A stretch of DNA of 64,000 bases from Actinomycetaceae bacterium zg-1166 (GCA_015679245.1 CP064953.1:1240001-1304000); one strand, 5' to 3'; shown: positions 17,897 to 27,111, numbered from the stretch's first letter. A program made the numbers and translations. Notes: generated by a model not told the origin, from the letters alone.

Positions 17897-20800
17897 TTAG
17901 TGCCCCGCGCGTTGCTTTCTCCTCAACAGCACCACCACACCAGCACTTAGCAGTATGAATGCGATCATTGAGGCAGCTATTACGTTGCTTCCCGTGTTCG
18001 GTAAATCGACGGGAATACCCTTAGCGGAACCCCCGATAGGTTGTTGTGGCGCGAGTGTTGACGAAAGTGGATCCTCAGTAGGAGAAGCACCAGGAGTAAC
18101 CGTTGGTTCACTTCCGGGTGCATCACAGCCAAGCTCCGCACGCGCAGGCGCGCTCCACGTCCACCGCGTCCTCACGCCTTCACCAAAGGAATATCCCGGC
18201 TTTGGCTCAGCAGTCACAACAACCGTAGCGCCGTACTCGTAGGCGTGGTCGCCGACCTCGACAACGCGACCGTTGATCGTGTAAGCCACCCCCTCGACAT
18301 CAGGAATCGTGACGAACGGAGCGACCGTGCACGCCCTCGGATCCGATGCGTCAGGAACGATGCCCGAGGGCGCTACCGGAGTGACAGTCACCGTCGCCGG
18401 CCCAGGCTCGGCAGGCTTCTCGGGGGCTTCCGGCTGCGGGGGAATACCCGGCTTCGGCTCAGGAGCAACAGGGGTAGTGGTCTGAGTGCCAGCCTGCTGC
18501 GCGTGAATGAAATCAGCGTTCGCTCGGGCAACCATTTGACGCATCGTTTCAGCTTCGTGGCTCGTGAGCTTGCCGCCGTCAATTGCTGCCTGGACTCGAT
18601 CAAGCAAGGCTGTGAAAGCGTCCACGTTGTCTTGCGTTGTCCACTTCTTATTCGCTGGCACATCAGAACCATCAACTGAGACCATCGCTTCTGTGAGAGC
18701 CTGGCGCGCGGCTGTGACCGCTGCCTGAATCTGAGTGAGATCCACTGGGTCAGGAGTGAATTCCCAGGTACCCGTCACGGTGACATCTTCGCCACCGAAA
18801 GTGCGCACAACTGGGTTCCACACGGCAAAGTGCCATGTGCCGTTCGCCTGGGCGTCCTTATAGTCTTGCGGCAGGCTCGGCAACGTGACATTGCTGCCCT
18901 CGTAACCAGAGACGGGCTCTGGGGCTTTGAGAGCGGCAGGCAGAGTCGGGGACCCATCAGCTGCCTTGTACACAAATGTCACTGTGCGCTGATGTGCGGG
19001 CGTGAATACCCACATGCCCACAAGTTCCACATTCGCTTTATTAACTGTCACTTGGTCAACACTGCTGCCGTTGTGCATCCAGCCAGTAAAAACCCACGTG
19101 CCGGGTACACCGTTGTTCATTGTGGCGCTCGTTGTGAGAGCTGGTTGAACGGTGACCGTGTCGCCTGTGGTGTAGGTAGCGTCATCGACGGGCACAGCAG
19201 GCGGATTCGTTGGCTGCATATCGCCATCGATGCGGTAGGTGACAGTGTAGGTGTGAGGGGTAAATGTCCACGATCCGACGAACTCAATGTCATGATCTGT
19301 CACCGATGCCTGCGTGACGACATCGCCACTACCAGCGACCTTCCAGCCGTTAAATACCCATGTGCCGTCCACACCGCGGTGTTCCAGACTGGTTGAGGTC
19401 ACAAGCGAGGCCTGAACCGTCTGACCGCTGCGATACTTTTGCGTTGTCACAGGAGCGGTGACGTCCTGCGGTACGTCGCCATCGAAACGATAGGTCACAC
19501 CGTATGTGACTGGGGCACTGTAGATCGAGGTCGAGAACTCATGCGTTTGTGCCTTATAAGCGAGGTAGATCGCAGATTTCAGCCGTTCGACATGGGTGTC
19601 CCTTGCTCGTATGCCTGTGCGAGTGTCTGCAAGGTCGTGATCCACAGCTGATTTCATCAACTCACGTAGCTTGGCAACGCTGTCAACCTTGATCGTCTGC
19701 CCACCGTAGGTGATTTCTACGGCAGACAGCTCATCGAGCTGAGCTTCACGCTGAGCAAACATTGCTTTCCGGAACTCAGCATCTGAGCTGTAGGGACTGA
19801 TTTTCTTCAGTACTTCACTGTCGGCAAAAAGAGCGCCTTCGGGGGTGCCTGCGGGTTTGTATTGATCAGACAGGTAGGGAACCCAGCCGTTGCTCAACCC
19901 GTACTCGCCAAGTAGCTCCCAGGCGATGCGTCGCATGTGAATGTCGCCCGTCGTTCCTTCGGATGATTGCGGAGCACCATAGAGTGGGCTGAATAATGGG
20001 ATCGTCGGATAGCCGTTGTAAGGGGCAGTACCGGTATGTTGTAGGCCGACAGCTTCATAGCGAGAAACCACAGCATTCGCACCAACGAGGTCATTAACGG
20101 ATGTCCAGTTCGCAGCATCTTGGGCACGTGAGGCTGTGAAGGTTTCGTCGTACTTGCCCGTATAGGGTTTCTTACTCGGGGTAAGAGTGACGATATTGAA
20201 CCATTTCTGTTTCGTTGCCGTATCGCGGGTCAGGACTTCCTGAGCCTCGATGAGGTCAAGCGTGTTCGTGACGTCCAGCAGGTTCTTCATGTAGTTTTTC
20301 ACGGAAGCCTCATCAGTAAATGAGGTGACCGTTGAATTTGCATACCCGTCGGCCGGCCAGTTCATGATCTGGTTCAACTGATAGATCGGGTCGTTGTATT
20401 CGTAAGTTTCGTACAAGCCTCGTGGTAACAGCTCCGTCGACGTACCTGAGCGATGCCTATGGCCTTTGAGATACGCATGAGGAGGGTTTTGCGCAAGCTG
20501 ATGAGTCAGTTCGTGACTGTAGGCCGAGCTACCGGAAGGAGCCAAGAGTCGCGCTATCCAGAACGTAATATCAGCACCTGATGCTTCAGCGCCAACAAAC
20601 TTGTGATCAGACCAGAGCTTCATCGGACCGAAGAAATCCTTGACTGCCTGAGCCGCATCTGCGCCACCTCGAGGTGACCATGCTTCTTTACCTGTCCCAC
20701 GGCCAGCAACAAAGTAGCCGTCGGTGACGATGCGATCAGTTTTCAGGCTGTCCTTGAATTCAGGGGCCATGCGTGCCCAAAAATCAACATAGGCAGCCTG

Positions 20801-21796
20801 GTCTCGACCGTACTGGGCAACACGTTCTGTGAATGCTGCCATATCGGAGGTGTTGGTCTTATCGGCAACGTAGCCTTCGCGCATCCCCAAACTCACCGAG
20901 GACACATTCGACAGCACATACATGTCGCTGTTGGTTCGCGTTGCCAGAGGTAAAAGATAGGGCAAGAGTTTTGCCGAGGACACGAGTTTGGAATACAGGC
21001 GGTAGGTTCCATCGACAACGCTGGGGCTTGCGTTTTCTGCGACAGCATTGCCGTGTGCGACGAGCTGACCCGCGTACCAGTCATCAACCTCATCGGCCGG
21101 AACCACGCTCGTGATCAAAGCGCCAAGTGTTCGCTCATTGCTCACTGTGCCAGCAAGTACACGAGTGAAGGTCTCAACGTTCTTCGGCATCGCATATTGA
21201 TCGCCAGTTTGTGACCCCAAAGCGATGGCAACATCAAGAGGGTTGAAAGCTTTACCAAAGGAACCTGACGTGCGCAGCCCCTGGGCGAAATTTGTCTGGC
21301 CATAATCAAAGTCGTACAAGCGCTGCTCATACGTCAAGCCAAGCAACACCTCAGCGGGCTTAGCCTGAATTGTTGAGGTGTAGTAGTCAGCATTACGCCC
21401 ACTATTGCGAGAGTCTGAGGAAATCACCTGCGTCAGATACGTCTCAAGGTTTGCCTGCACATCAGCAAACGCTTGCGCATATCCAGAACCCGCCACGTAC
21501 TCTTTCTGAAGTTCCCGCTTCGCTTCATCATCCGTAACCTCTGTAAAGTTACGGCCCGTTGCCTTGGCAATCGCGATGCGCTTATGCGTCACGTCGGCAT
21601 ACGCGAACCGTGACGGCGCGATTTTTCCTGCCACCTGAGGCGAGTCATAGGTCAGTCCACTCAGAGTGGCTCGCACATTCGCAATCACCTGCGCCACCTG
21701 CGTCTGATCCAACCCATCAGCCGCATGGGTCGGTGTAGATAGGCCTGTCACACACAAGCACAAGGTAGAAAACAGCACAATCGCTACGCGTCGCAT
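17897..21796 (-). CDS. Cell-wall-anchored M26-like zinc metallopeptidase with SHIRT and FIVAR domains
   Basis: Secreted surface protein of 1299 residues. Residues 1-26 are a signal peptide ending THAA. The catalytic part resembles the C-terminal domain of the ZmpA/B/C and IgA1 protease family (M26), with HELTH at 428-432 and a likely third zinc ligand Glu455. Three SHIRT-type repeats follow at about 764-846, 849-932 and 937-1015, each with a GTW-F-x-W core, then a FIVAR helical domain (about 1016-1102), a Pro-rich linker, a further beta domain, and the sorting signal LPNTG (1265-1269) with membrane helix and RRK tail. The substrate is unknown; IgA or other host glycoproteins are the family precedent. 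It lacks the G5 domain common in this family; the neighbouring gene encodes G5 domains. Confidence 0.85.
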   Translation of the reverse strand: MRRVAIVLFSTLCLCVTGLSTPTHAADGLDQTQVAQVIANVRATLSGLTYDSPQVAGKIAPSRFAYADVTHKRIAIAKATGRNFTEVTDDEAKRELQKEYVAGSGYAQAFADVQANLETYLTQVISSDSRNSGRNADYYTSTIQAKPAEVLLGLTYEQRLYDFDYGQTNFAQGLRTSGSFGKAFNPLDVAIALGSQTGDQYAMPKNVETFTRVLAGTVSNERTLGALITSVVPADEVDDWYAGQLVAHGNAVAENASPSVVDGTYRLYSKLVSSAKLLPYLLPLATRTNSDMYVLSNVSSVSLGMREGYVADKTNTSDMAAFTERVAQYGRDQAAYVDFWARMAPEFKDSLKTDRIVTDGYFVAGRGTGKEAWSPRGGADAAQAVKDFFGPMKLWSDHKFVGAEASGADITFWIARLLAPSGSSAYSHELTHQLAQNPPHAYLKGHRHRSGTSTELLPRGLYETYEYNDPIYQLNQIMNWPADGYANSTVTSFTDEASVKNYMKNLLDVTNTLDLIEAQEVLTRDTATKQKWFNIVTLTPSKKPYTGKYDETFTASRAQDAANWTSVNDLVGANAVVSRYEAVGLQHTGTAPYNGYPTIPLFSPLYGAPQSSEGTTGDIHMRRIAWELLGEYGLSNGWVPYLSDQYKPAGTPEGALFADSEVLKKISPYSSDAEFRKAMFAQREAQLDELSAVEITYGGQTIKVDSVAKLRELMKSAVDHDLADTRTGIRARDTHVERLKSAIYLAYKAQTHEFSTSIYSAPVTYGVTYRFDGDVPQDVTAPVTTQKYRSGQTVQASLVTSTSLEHRGVDGTWVFNGWKVAGSGDVVTQASVTDHDIEFVGSWTFTPHTYTVTYRIDGDMQPTNPPAVPVDDATYTTGDTVTVQPALTTSATMNNGVPGTWVFTGWMHNGSSVDQVTVNKANVELVGMWVFTPAHQRTVTFVYKAADGSPTLPAALKAPEPVSGYEGSNVTLPSLPQDYKDAQANGTWHFAVWNPVVRTFGGEDVTVTGTWEFTPDPVDLTQIQAAVTAARQALTEAMVSVDGSDVPANKKWTTQDNVDAFTALLDRVQAAIDGGKLTSHEAETMRQMVARANADFIHAQQAGTQTTTPVAPEPKPGIPPQPEAPEKPAEPGPATVTVTPVAPSGIVPDASDPRACTVAPFVTIPDVEGVAYTINGRVVEVGDHAYEYGATVVVTAEPKPGYSFGEGVRTRWTWSAPARAELGCDAPGSEPTVTPGASPTEDPLSSTLAPQQPIGGSAKGIPVDLPNTGSNVIAASMIAFILLSAGVVVLLRRKQRAGH

Positions 21797-21918
21797 AAAA
21801 ACTCACAAACTTCAGCGTTAGATAAACATCCAGGTCATTGTAGGAAATTTAGTTGCCACTTGGCTAGAGAGTTTCTATAACACCACCTGTTTGTCTATCA
21901 CTCGTCAGTGAAAAAACA

Positions 21919-21954
21919 GTGAGGGGTCGGGCACGTACACACCCGACCCCTCAC
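21919..21954 (-). terminator. Strong intrinsic terminator of the G5 protein gene
   Basis: GTGAGGGGTCGGG (21919-21931) pairs exactly with CCCGACCCCTCAC (21942-21954). On the minus strand the stem is followed by TGTTTTTT, so this is a canonical Rho-independent terminator 65 bp after the G5 gene. It also separates that gene from the protease gene. Confidence 0.9.
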
Positions 21955-22018
21955 CAAAGTGATGCACCTAGTTCAGGGCATCCGGCAAGGCATTAATTGA
22001 CCTCGCGGCGCATCTGCG

Positions 22019-24106
22019 TTAGCGCATGACTCGCCGACGAATCAACATTAGTGCTCCGCCCATAAGAAGAGCAGCCGCCGCAATCGCAATGTGACCAGAC
22101 ACAGAAGAGCCTGTCATTACAAGAGTTCGAGCAGGACTCTTCCCCGAAACTACTGCCGCAGAGTGGCCGTTTGTCTCAGCTGTACCAGAAGTCGCGGGCG
22201 TGTTCGGGGTCTGTGCAACCGTGGTTCCGCGCGCAATCCGCTTCGCCGTGGGAGCAGTCTCGTTCACACTCGTTGACTCAGACAACTCGCCCGTCTGCGC
22301 ATCAACCGTGTAGGTCGTGGTCGTCGTACGGGAGCCATTGACGCCCTCCACCAGTACTTTTTCTTCCCCTGGGGCAAGGGAAGCATCATCCACGTATTCC
22401 GTCGTGAAAGGAATCTCCTCGGTTGTCACGGTCGGCTTGGTGCCAACTGCAATAACACGGGTCGTCGGCTCGGTAATTCTCGGTGCCCCATCGTTACGCG
22501 TTGAGAGAGCCTCATAGGTGTACGTGCGTGTATTCGCATCCAGGGTGATCGCCCCATTCTTCACAGAATCGATGACGCTCTGAACCGACGAGCCTGGTGC
22601 TCCCTCAATCTCAACGCGCTGTTTGCCCTGAGCCAGAGAATCGTCCGCACGATACTCGGTTGCGGCAGGTAGCTCCGTCGTAACTGTACGTCGCACCTCA
22701 ACAAGGTCGTCGAAGTAGTAGCGGTGATCCACCACCGTGGTTCCGTCAATGGTTTCCGTCGGTAGGTTGACGAACAATGGGTAATTATTAGCGTAGGAGG
22801 TAATGTTTGTGTACGGAATCCCCGCCGCATCCAGTCGCTTGGCAATGAGCTTCTTGTACTCCTCAACCTGCTCTTTAGTGAGCACTGTCCTAGGGCAGAT
22901 CACCTTGCCGCTATCGTCGGTTGAGCAATCGAACTTCTCATCAACAACGATCTTGGGGAGAGGATCTTTCGCGAGTGCTGCACCGACTTTTCGGAACCAC
23001 AACTGTGAGGATGTCAGGTCAATGGTTCGCGTATGAGTTTCGCCATTCGCCATGGTGTAGGCGAGAGTGACTGTAGGATCTGAGCCGGCTTGAGAGAAAG
23101 GCTCTGCCCACGGCTTGAGATCAGCACTAGTGACGGACAAGATGTAGCTGGCGATCTTCGATGCCGAATCGACTGCTCTCTTGCGTTCCTTAACAAAAGT
23201 ACGACCATCGTAACTGACCGACACCGAGCCCTGTCCCAGAGCCCTCACCTCGCTTCCAATTCCCCAGTTCGTCACCGTCAGTTTGGTTGAGCGAACCGCA
23301 TAGAATATGGGCCACTGGAAGACAAGCTGCGAAAAATGACGATCCCAGCCTGCGGGCGGAGGAAAGGTATCAACGCGGACGGCGACGCCCTGCTCATTAG
23401 TTGTGATGTTCTCTGGAAGCACGTCGTAGCCTGCCGCCCGATACCAGGCAGTAACGTTGTTTACGATCTGGGCACGATCAGCGTCGGATACTTGACCAGT
23501 GTAAGTATTCGGCAAAATCGGCAATGCGCCCTGGTTGTCGGTAAGTTTCTTCAGCACGCTGATGTGAGCGTCGAGAACAGTGGAGGTTTCAGTGCCATCC
23601 TGGCTCGGTTTGAAATAGAGGACAACCTGGGCAACAGGACGCGTCATCAGGTTCTCTGCATTCACACTGTATCGCGAAGTACCGTTCCCATTGGGTGTTT
23701 CGCTCAGTGGGTAGGACGTGCCGTAGTAATCCATTCGGTAGATGCCACCTGATTTTGCCGTAATGGCTACCTTGGCGCTCGTTAGCGTCACCATCACGTC
23801 ACTTTGGGTGATGCGCTGGTCAGTGATGAGATTTCCAGTCGGTGTTTCATTGGTTGCGTCGGCGGGACTCGTCGTTGACGAGGACGGAGCCACCGCAGGT
23901 TCAGTGTTGGGCGTAGTTTCAGTGTTGGGCGTCGGATCCGAATTTTCGGTTGTCGATACTGGTGCCGAAGGTTCAGCGGCAAGTTCGTCGCCGGCAAATA
24001 CGGGAGTCAGTTGGCTTCCGAAGAGTACACTCGTCAGGGCGAGTGTTGAGATCATCACGCTGGTTCTACGACGAGTGACGTATCTGGTGTTTTTGCTAGT
24101 CGTCAT
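22019..24106 (-). CDS. G5-domain surface protein with atypical sorting signal
   Basis: Secreted protein of 695 residues. The start at 24106 has GAGAAAGG upstream and directly precedes a signal peptide (Arg-rich n-region, hydrophobic core, cleavage after PVFA near residue 38). A Thr/Pro/Ser-rich linker with PTPNTET repeats follows, then about 330 residues of unrecognised sequence with two cysteines near 394 and 404. Two G5 domains lie at about 471-556 and 559-628, each with the E-x2-P...TEY-x-D-x-SLA-G core. The C terminus has a membrane helix and RRRVMR tail preceded by LVMTG instead of LPXTG. G5 domains often bind sugars or zinc; the function here is unknown. Confidence 0.75.
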   Translation of the reverse strand: MTTSKNTRYVTRRRTSVMISTLALTSVLFGSQLTPVFAGDELAAEPSAPVSTTENSDPTPNTETTPNTEPAVAPSSSTTSPADATNETPTGNLITDQRITQSDVMVTLTSAKVAITAKSGGIYRMDYYGTSYPLSETPNGNGTSRYSVNAENLMTRPVAQVVLYFKPSQDGTETSTVLDAHISVLKKLTDNQGALPILPNTYTGQVSDADRAQIVNNVTAWYRAAGYDVLPENITTNEQGVAVRVDTFPPPAGWDRHFSQLVFQWPIFYAVRSTKLTVTNWGIGSEVRALGQGSVSVSYDGRTFVKERKRAVDSASKIASYILSVTSADLKPWAEPFSQAGSDPTVTLAYTMANGETHTRTIDLTSSQLWFRKVGAALAKDPLPKIVVDEKFDCSTDDSGKVICPRTVLTKEQVEEYKKLIAKRLDAAGIPYTNITSYANNYPLFVNLPTETIDGTTVVDHRYYFDDLVEVRRTVTTELPAATEYRADDSLAQGKQRVEIEGAPGSSVQSVIDSVKNGAITLDANTRTYTYEALSTRNDGAPRITEPTTRVIAVGTKPTVTTEEIPFTTEYVDDASLAPGEEKVLVEGVNGSRTTTTTYTVDAQTGELSESTSVNETAPTAKRIARGTTVAQTPNTPATSGTAETNGHSAAVVSGKSPARTLVMTGSSVSGHIAIAAAALLMGGALMLIRRRVMR

Positions 24107-25112
24107 TACGACAAGCCTTTCTCCACTTCCATGGTGGTTTGGTACCTCTGCGCTGGACACGGCGGGTATTACCCGCCCGCATCCGGCGGACATTATTCAA
24201 CTCAGTGAAAGGACGGGCCAAGTCTTCCATAAAGCCTCAATAGCCTTTGACCCTTCTCACCAGGTGAAATACTACACGTAGTCACTGACCGCACTCTTCA
24301 CCACAACGCCAGCATGATTTTTCCACGCTAAGGAACTCATAAGGAACGTACCAGGAACGCATCCCACCCCACAGAAGAGTTCGGGTAAAAGACGAACTTG
24401 AGTAAAAAGCCGGAGAGCCACGAGCGATGCCCGACCCTTGTGCTGCACCTTGCGGCGCACCTCTTGTGCACAGGCAAAGGGCGGGAACCTCAGCCGTAGC
24501 AACGACATATGTGGGCGCCTGACTCTTGTGCGCAGACAAAGGCACAGAATTACCAATGGAGAGTCCGTGCGAGTGCCTGCCTTCCAGTTCACCGACTGCC
24601 TGCCTTCCGGTTCGCTGAAGAGAGCGACAAGGCTCTGCCATCGGCACGCACAGTTCTTATCAAGACCCGCACACACGCGTATTGATAAAACTGCCCGCGA
24701 CAAATTTCCCTACACTCAACGCTCCGCAGCCACACATTCACACACATCCACTGCACACATGCCATGGTGAGGCGTCACCCATGATTAGCTGACTCTAGCG
24801 TCCCGCACACACGCGAGCTTAAAACTGATCTGCAACATGCGCACTTCCTCCAGTGCCCGCTTCACTAGCGCTCGCTAGCACTCGGTTTACTTACTCCCAC
24901 ACAATTATGACCCGTTCACACGTTGGCGTGCGGTCTACGCAGCTACTCTGCCGGCTCTTTTGATTCAGAATTTCACAAAATACGGGGAACCCAGTTCACC
25001 GCTCCGACCACGGCAATCAGTACATCGTGATCGTATACAACCACAAACTCGCTGATTACGGGATATAACCATCGACTGGTGCGTAGACGATTCGTATGAC
25101 AACTCCTAGCGG
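24107..25112. other. 1 kb repeat-rich intergenic region
   Basis: No convincing gene is seen. Open frames on both strands overlap each other and lack ribosome sites. The segment has an imperfect 20 bp direct repeat CTCTTGTGCRCAGRCAAAGG (24461-24480 and 24523-24542), a 23 bp tandem duplication (24574-24596 and 24597-24619) and two copies of CGCACACACGCG. It includes the upstream region of the G5 gene and the left flank of the IS remnant, and looks like accumulated debris. Confidence 0.4.
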
Positions 25113-25495
25113 TGAAATGGTTCGGGTTTGCTTCTGCTTGAGTATAAAGAGGAAATCTTGGTAAAAGGGGAAATCTGGGTTGTGTCGGAGAAGTTTGATT
25201 AGGGGGTCAAGTACGGGGTTGTCTGGTTGGTTGAGGATCGGTTCCTCACGTTGCGTGGTTATCAGGACGCGAAGACTCGCACGCCCCTCGGCTCACCAAG
25301 TCAGATCGTGAGCTGGTTGAGATCACCACCTTCGAATAGGCAACCTGGTGGAGCACCACACGCCTACACGAGTCTCTGAGCTACCACACACCAGAAGAAA
25401 TCAAGACCAAACGCTGACAGCAACACCAACTATCAGCAACAAGCAGGAAGCAGGGTAAACACTAAACACCTAGGAAACAAACCCAAACCATTTCA
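25113..25495 (+). mobile_element. 383 bp internally deleted IS3-family element
   Basis: The ends are near-identical 22 bp inverted repeats, 25113-25134 (beginning TGAAATGGTTCGGGTTTG) and the reverse complement of 25474-25495 (beginning TGAAATGGTTTGGGTTTG), differing at only two positions. Only the C-terminal end of a transposase is left inside. The 5'-TG...CA-3' termini fit the IS3 family. The 3-4 bp flanks do not match, so no target duplication is visible and the locus has probably rearranged. The right end creates the stop codon of the Bro-N gene. Confidence 0.75.
25310..25417 (+). pseudogene. IS3-family transposase (OrfB) C-terminal remnant
   Basis: The frame reads ELVEITTFE-stop-ATWWSTTRLHESLSYHTPEEI, the recognisable terminal part of the rve integrase domain of IS3 transposases. 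A TAG at 25337-25339 replaces the Trp usually found here, and the preceding catalytic DDE region is gone. It is non-functional and lies inside the IS remnant. Transposition would require a transposase supplied by a full-length copy elsewhere. Confidence 0.8.
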
Positions 25496-25846
25496 AAGCA
25501 GTGCCTCTTCGACCTTCTGCGGGGTGAGATAACCGCCATGCCTGTGGATTGCGGGAATCACTTCGTGTGTGATCCATCGCTTGAATTCGCGAGCACGTTC
25601 AACACGGCTTTTCAGGATTGCGGAGTAAAGCCCGGCTTCGGAAATAATCGTCATTTCCTGGTCTCCATAGGGGGTACTCAAAATGTGAGTACCCTTTTCG
25701 TCCTCATCTAGACCACGGACGAGGTTGTGAGCATCCCTGTATCCCAGAATATGCGCCACGTCTGATGCGATCCACCATGGCTCGCCGTCTCGCGCGATCG
25801 TTCGAATATCGGTACCCTCATAATTGAAAGGGATTAGTTCATCCAT
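25493..25846 (-). pseudogene. Phage antirepressor Bro-N domain, truncated by the IS end
   Basis: The 117-residue frame encodes a complete Bro-N (BRO family N-terminal) DNA-binding domain, with the cores GEPWWIASDVAHILGY, ISEAGLYSAILKS and AREFKRWITHEVIPAIHRHGGY, ending in TPQKVEEALL. Phage antirepressors normally continue after this segment into a second C-terminal domain. Here the next codon is TGA, formed by the terminus of the IS remnant, so the protein has lost its C-terminal half. The start at 25846 has AAAGGA. The missing half is not found directly across the IS. It might still bind DNA. Confidence 0.8.
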
Positions 25847-25916
25847 GTTTTTTCCTTTCATCTGCCTCCGCCGAGCTGGATCCTCGGTGGAGGTTTTCTT
25901 CGTTAAAATCTGTGTT

Positions 25917-26261
25917 ATGTCTGCGAACCCGTTGCGTGACCTGCTTGATCTCATGGAAAAGATTCGTGAAGATTCCGCACCGAACCACTACAAGGCCCTG
26001 GAATACCTCGTCGACGGCCAGGAAGTATTCGAGACTCATTCGCTTATGAATCAGCTTCTCCATGAGTCGATTGGGGTAGCTCAACGCCTTGGCATGTACG
26101 AGGAAACTAAAGACTTGTTTGAATCGCTATGGGATCAAATCAACGCTCCTGGCAAGATTTGGACGAACACCCGAGCTGGAGGGCTAACACATGTCGAGTG
26201 GAATTTTGCGAGAACCACCGCGAAGAGTTTCGATCTTGCTTCACACGCCCTCCCCCCTTGA
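25917..26261 (+). CDS. Hypothetical protein in integrative element
   Basis: Small, probably cytoplasmic helical protein of 114 residues of unknown family, rich in charged residues (DLLDLMEKIREDS) and without signal or membrane segments. It lies divergent from the truncated Bro-N gene. The ATG is 7 nt after TAAAAT and has no ribosome site nearby, so it is probably leaderless. Its stop codon falls within a 38 bp sequence that is repeated 860 bp further on, so the C terminus may have been altered by that repeat. Confidence 0.5.
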   Translation: MSANPLRDLLDLMEKIREDSAPNHYKALEYLVDGQEVFETHSLMNQLLHESIGVAQRLGMYEETKDLFESLWDQINAPGKIWTNTRAGGLTHVEWNFARTTAKSFDLASHALPP

Positions 26262-26289
26262 GTTTCAGTACGGACAGGTCATGCTGCCT
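26252..26289. repeat. 38 bp direct repeat, copy A
   Basis: This copy runs CCCCCCTTGAGTTTCAGTAC and on to CATGCTGCCT. It matches copy B at 27112-27150 except for one inserted T and one substitution. On the minus strand it begins in the last codons of an HTH gene, includes the TGA stop and continues about 28 bp beyond it. Confidence 0.8.
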
Positions 26290-26512
26290 TCTCTCTGTTG
26301 TCGCGCCGCGGCTCGGCGATATCAGCGAAACTGTTTCCAAGCCCTGCCAAGACCGCGCCGGTCATGAATCGAACGCTCGGGTTTTCTTTGCCGTTCCATA
26401 CGGCACTGAAAAACTGCTTCGTGACTCCCAGCGACTTCGCGATGGCTTCGTGCGTCATTCCCGTGTCGGTTACGCGATTACAGAAAGCTTCAGTGAGCTG
26501 CGCATCTACCAT
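26279..26512 (-). CDS. Small helix-turn-helix DNA-binding protein
   Basis: Protein of 77 residues made almost only of an XRE-like helix-turn-helix, with MTHEAIAKSLGVTKQFFSAVWNG as the helix pair. It is comparable in size to Cro-type regulators. The start at 26512 has GGGAAAGGGGG upstream. It is divergent from the repressor-like gene at 26662, and a CCTAA-N6-TTAGG palindrome lies between them, as in lysogeny switches. It ends NREKAA, and its 3' end lies in direct repeat copy A. Its role as a Cro or excision regulator is inferred. Confidence 0.7.
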   Translation of the reverse strand: MVDAQLTEAFCNRVTDTGMTHEAIAKSLGVTKQFFSAVWNGKENPSVRFMTGAVLAGLGNSFADIAEPRRDNREKAA

Positions 26513-26544
26513 TAGGTTTCCCCCTTTCCCTCCTAGCTGTTCCA

Positions 26545-26560
26545 CCTAATATTTCTTAGG
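26545..26560. promoter_or_regulatory. Palindromic operator between divergent regulators
   Basis: CCTAATATTTCTTAGG is a 16 bp inverted repeat (CCTAA-N6-TTAGG). Related half-sites TTAGG recur at about 26513-26517 next to the HTH gene start and at 26630-26635 in the promoter of the opposite gene. This supports a cooperative operator region. Confidence 0.5.
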
Positions 26561-26661
26561 CGTTTCGCATAGCTCAAGATTAAACACCTTCGTTAGATCA
26601 TGTCAAGCAAAATGGAAAATTAATGTTAGGCATACCGCTTAATCGTTGCTACACTGTCGTC

Positions 26662-27090
26662 ATGGACATCTCACAGTGGTACCGGGAGACGGTACAAGAC
26701 GACTCTATTAACGCGGCAGCGGCACGGGCAGGAATCCAGCAAACAACGCTAAACCGCCAGGTCAGAAGCGGTAAGTTCACAGCAGAGACAGTTGTAGCAC
26801 TCGCTCGTGGCTACCGAGTGGATATTATTGAGGCGCTAGTCACATTAGGCCTGTTCACCTACCGCGATCTACGCCTACCCTCTCTTAAAGCGACACTTGC
26901 CGACGCAACAGACCAAGACATTGTGGACGAGGTAGCACGCCGCATCGCACGCACAAGCGAGACGCACGAGGCGCTCGACGAACCGATTACCCTCGGCGAA
27001 AAATACAGTGCACATCTGTCGCCTGTGCCTGATACACCAGACCTGCACCTAGCTGCAGCACCCGAGCATGACGAACGCGAGTCGGACTGA
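26662..27090 (+). CDS. Phage-type immunity repressor-like HTH protein
   Basis: Protein of 142 residues. The N-terminal half contains a helix-turn-helix, with AAAARAGIQQTTLNRQVRSGKF as the DNA-binding helices and ETVVALARGYRVDIIEALV after it, as in immunity repressors of actinobacteriophages. The C-terminal 60 residues are acidic and Pro-rich and probably flexible. The ATG is 6 nt after TACACT, so the transcript is likely leaderless. Divergence from a small HTH gene across a palindromic operator is the usual repressor/Cro layout. Its exact role in the decayed element is inferred. Confidence 0.65.
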   Translation: MDISQWYRETVQDDSINAAAARAGIQQTTLNRQVRSGKFTAETVVALARGYRVDIIEALVTLGLFTYRDLRLPSLKATLADATDQDIVDEVARRIARTSETHEALDEPITLGEKYSAHLSPVPDTPDLHLAAAPEHDERESD

Positions 27091-27111
27091 ACCTTCATGT
27101 AGAACCGCTCA

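Noticed and set aside
24272-24703. A 143-codon minus-strand frame in the repeat-rich kilobase
   Set aside because: It spans the short duplications, has Cys/Arg/Leu-rich unlikely composition, and competes with open frames in other phases; no family is recognisable.
24107-25112. Left attachment site of the ssrA element
   Set aside because: I searched by eye for copies of the ssrA 3' end (GGGAGTTCAATTCTCCC and its complement) and found none in this window; a computed search could still find a short core.
25135-25309. Extra IS coding sequence upstream of the transposase tail
   Set aside because: The segment contains stops in the matching frame and no clear DDE motif; it is treated as non-coding IS remnant.
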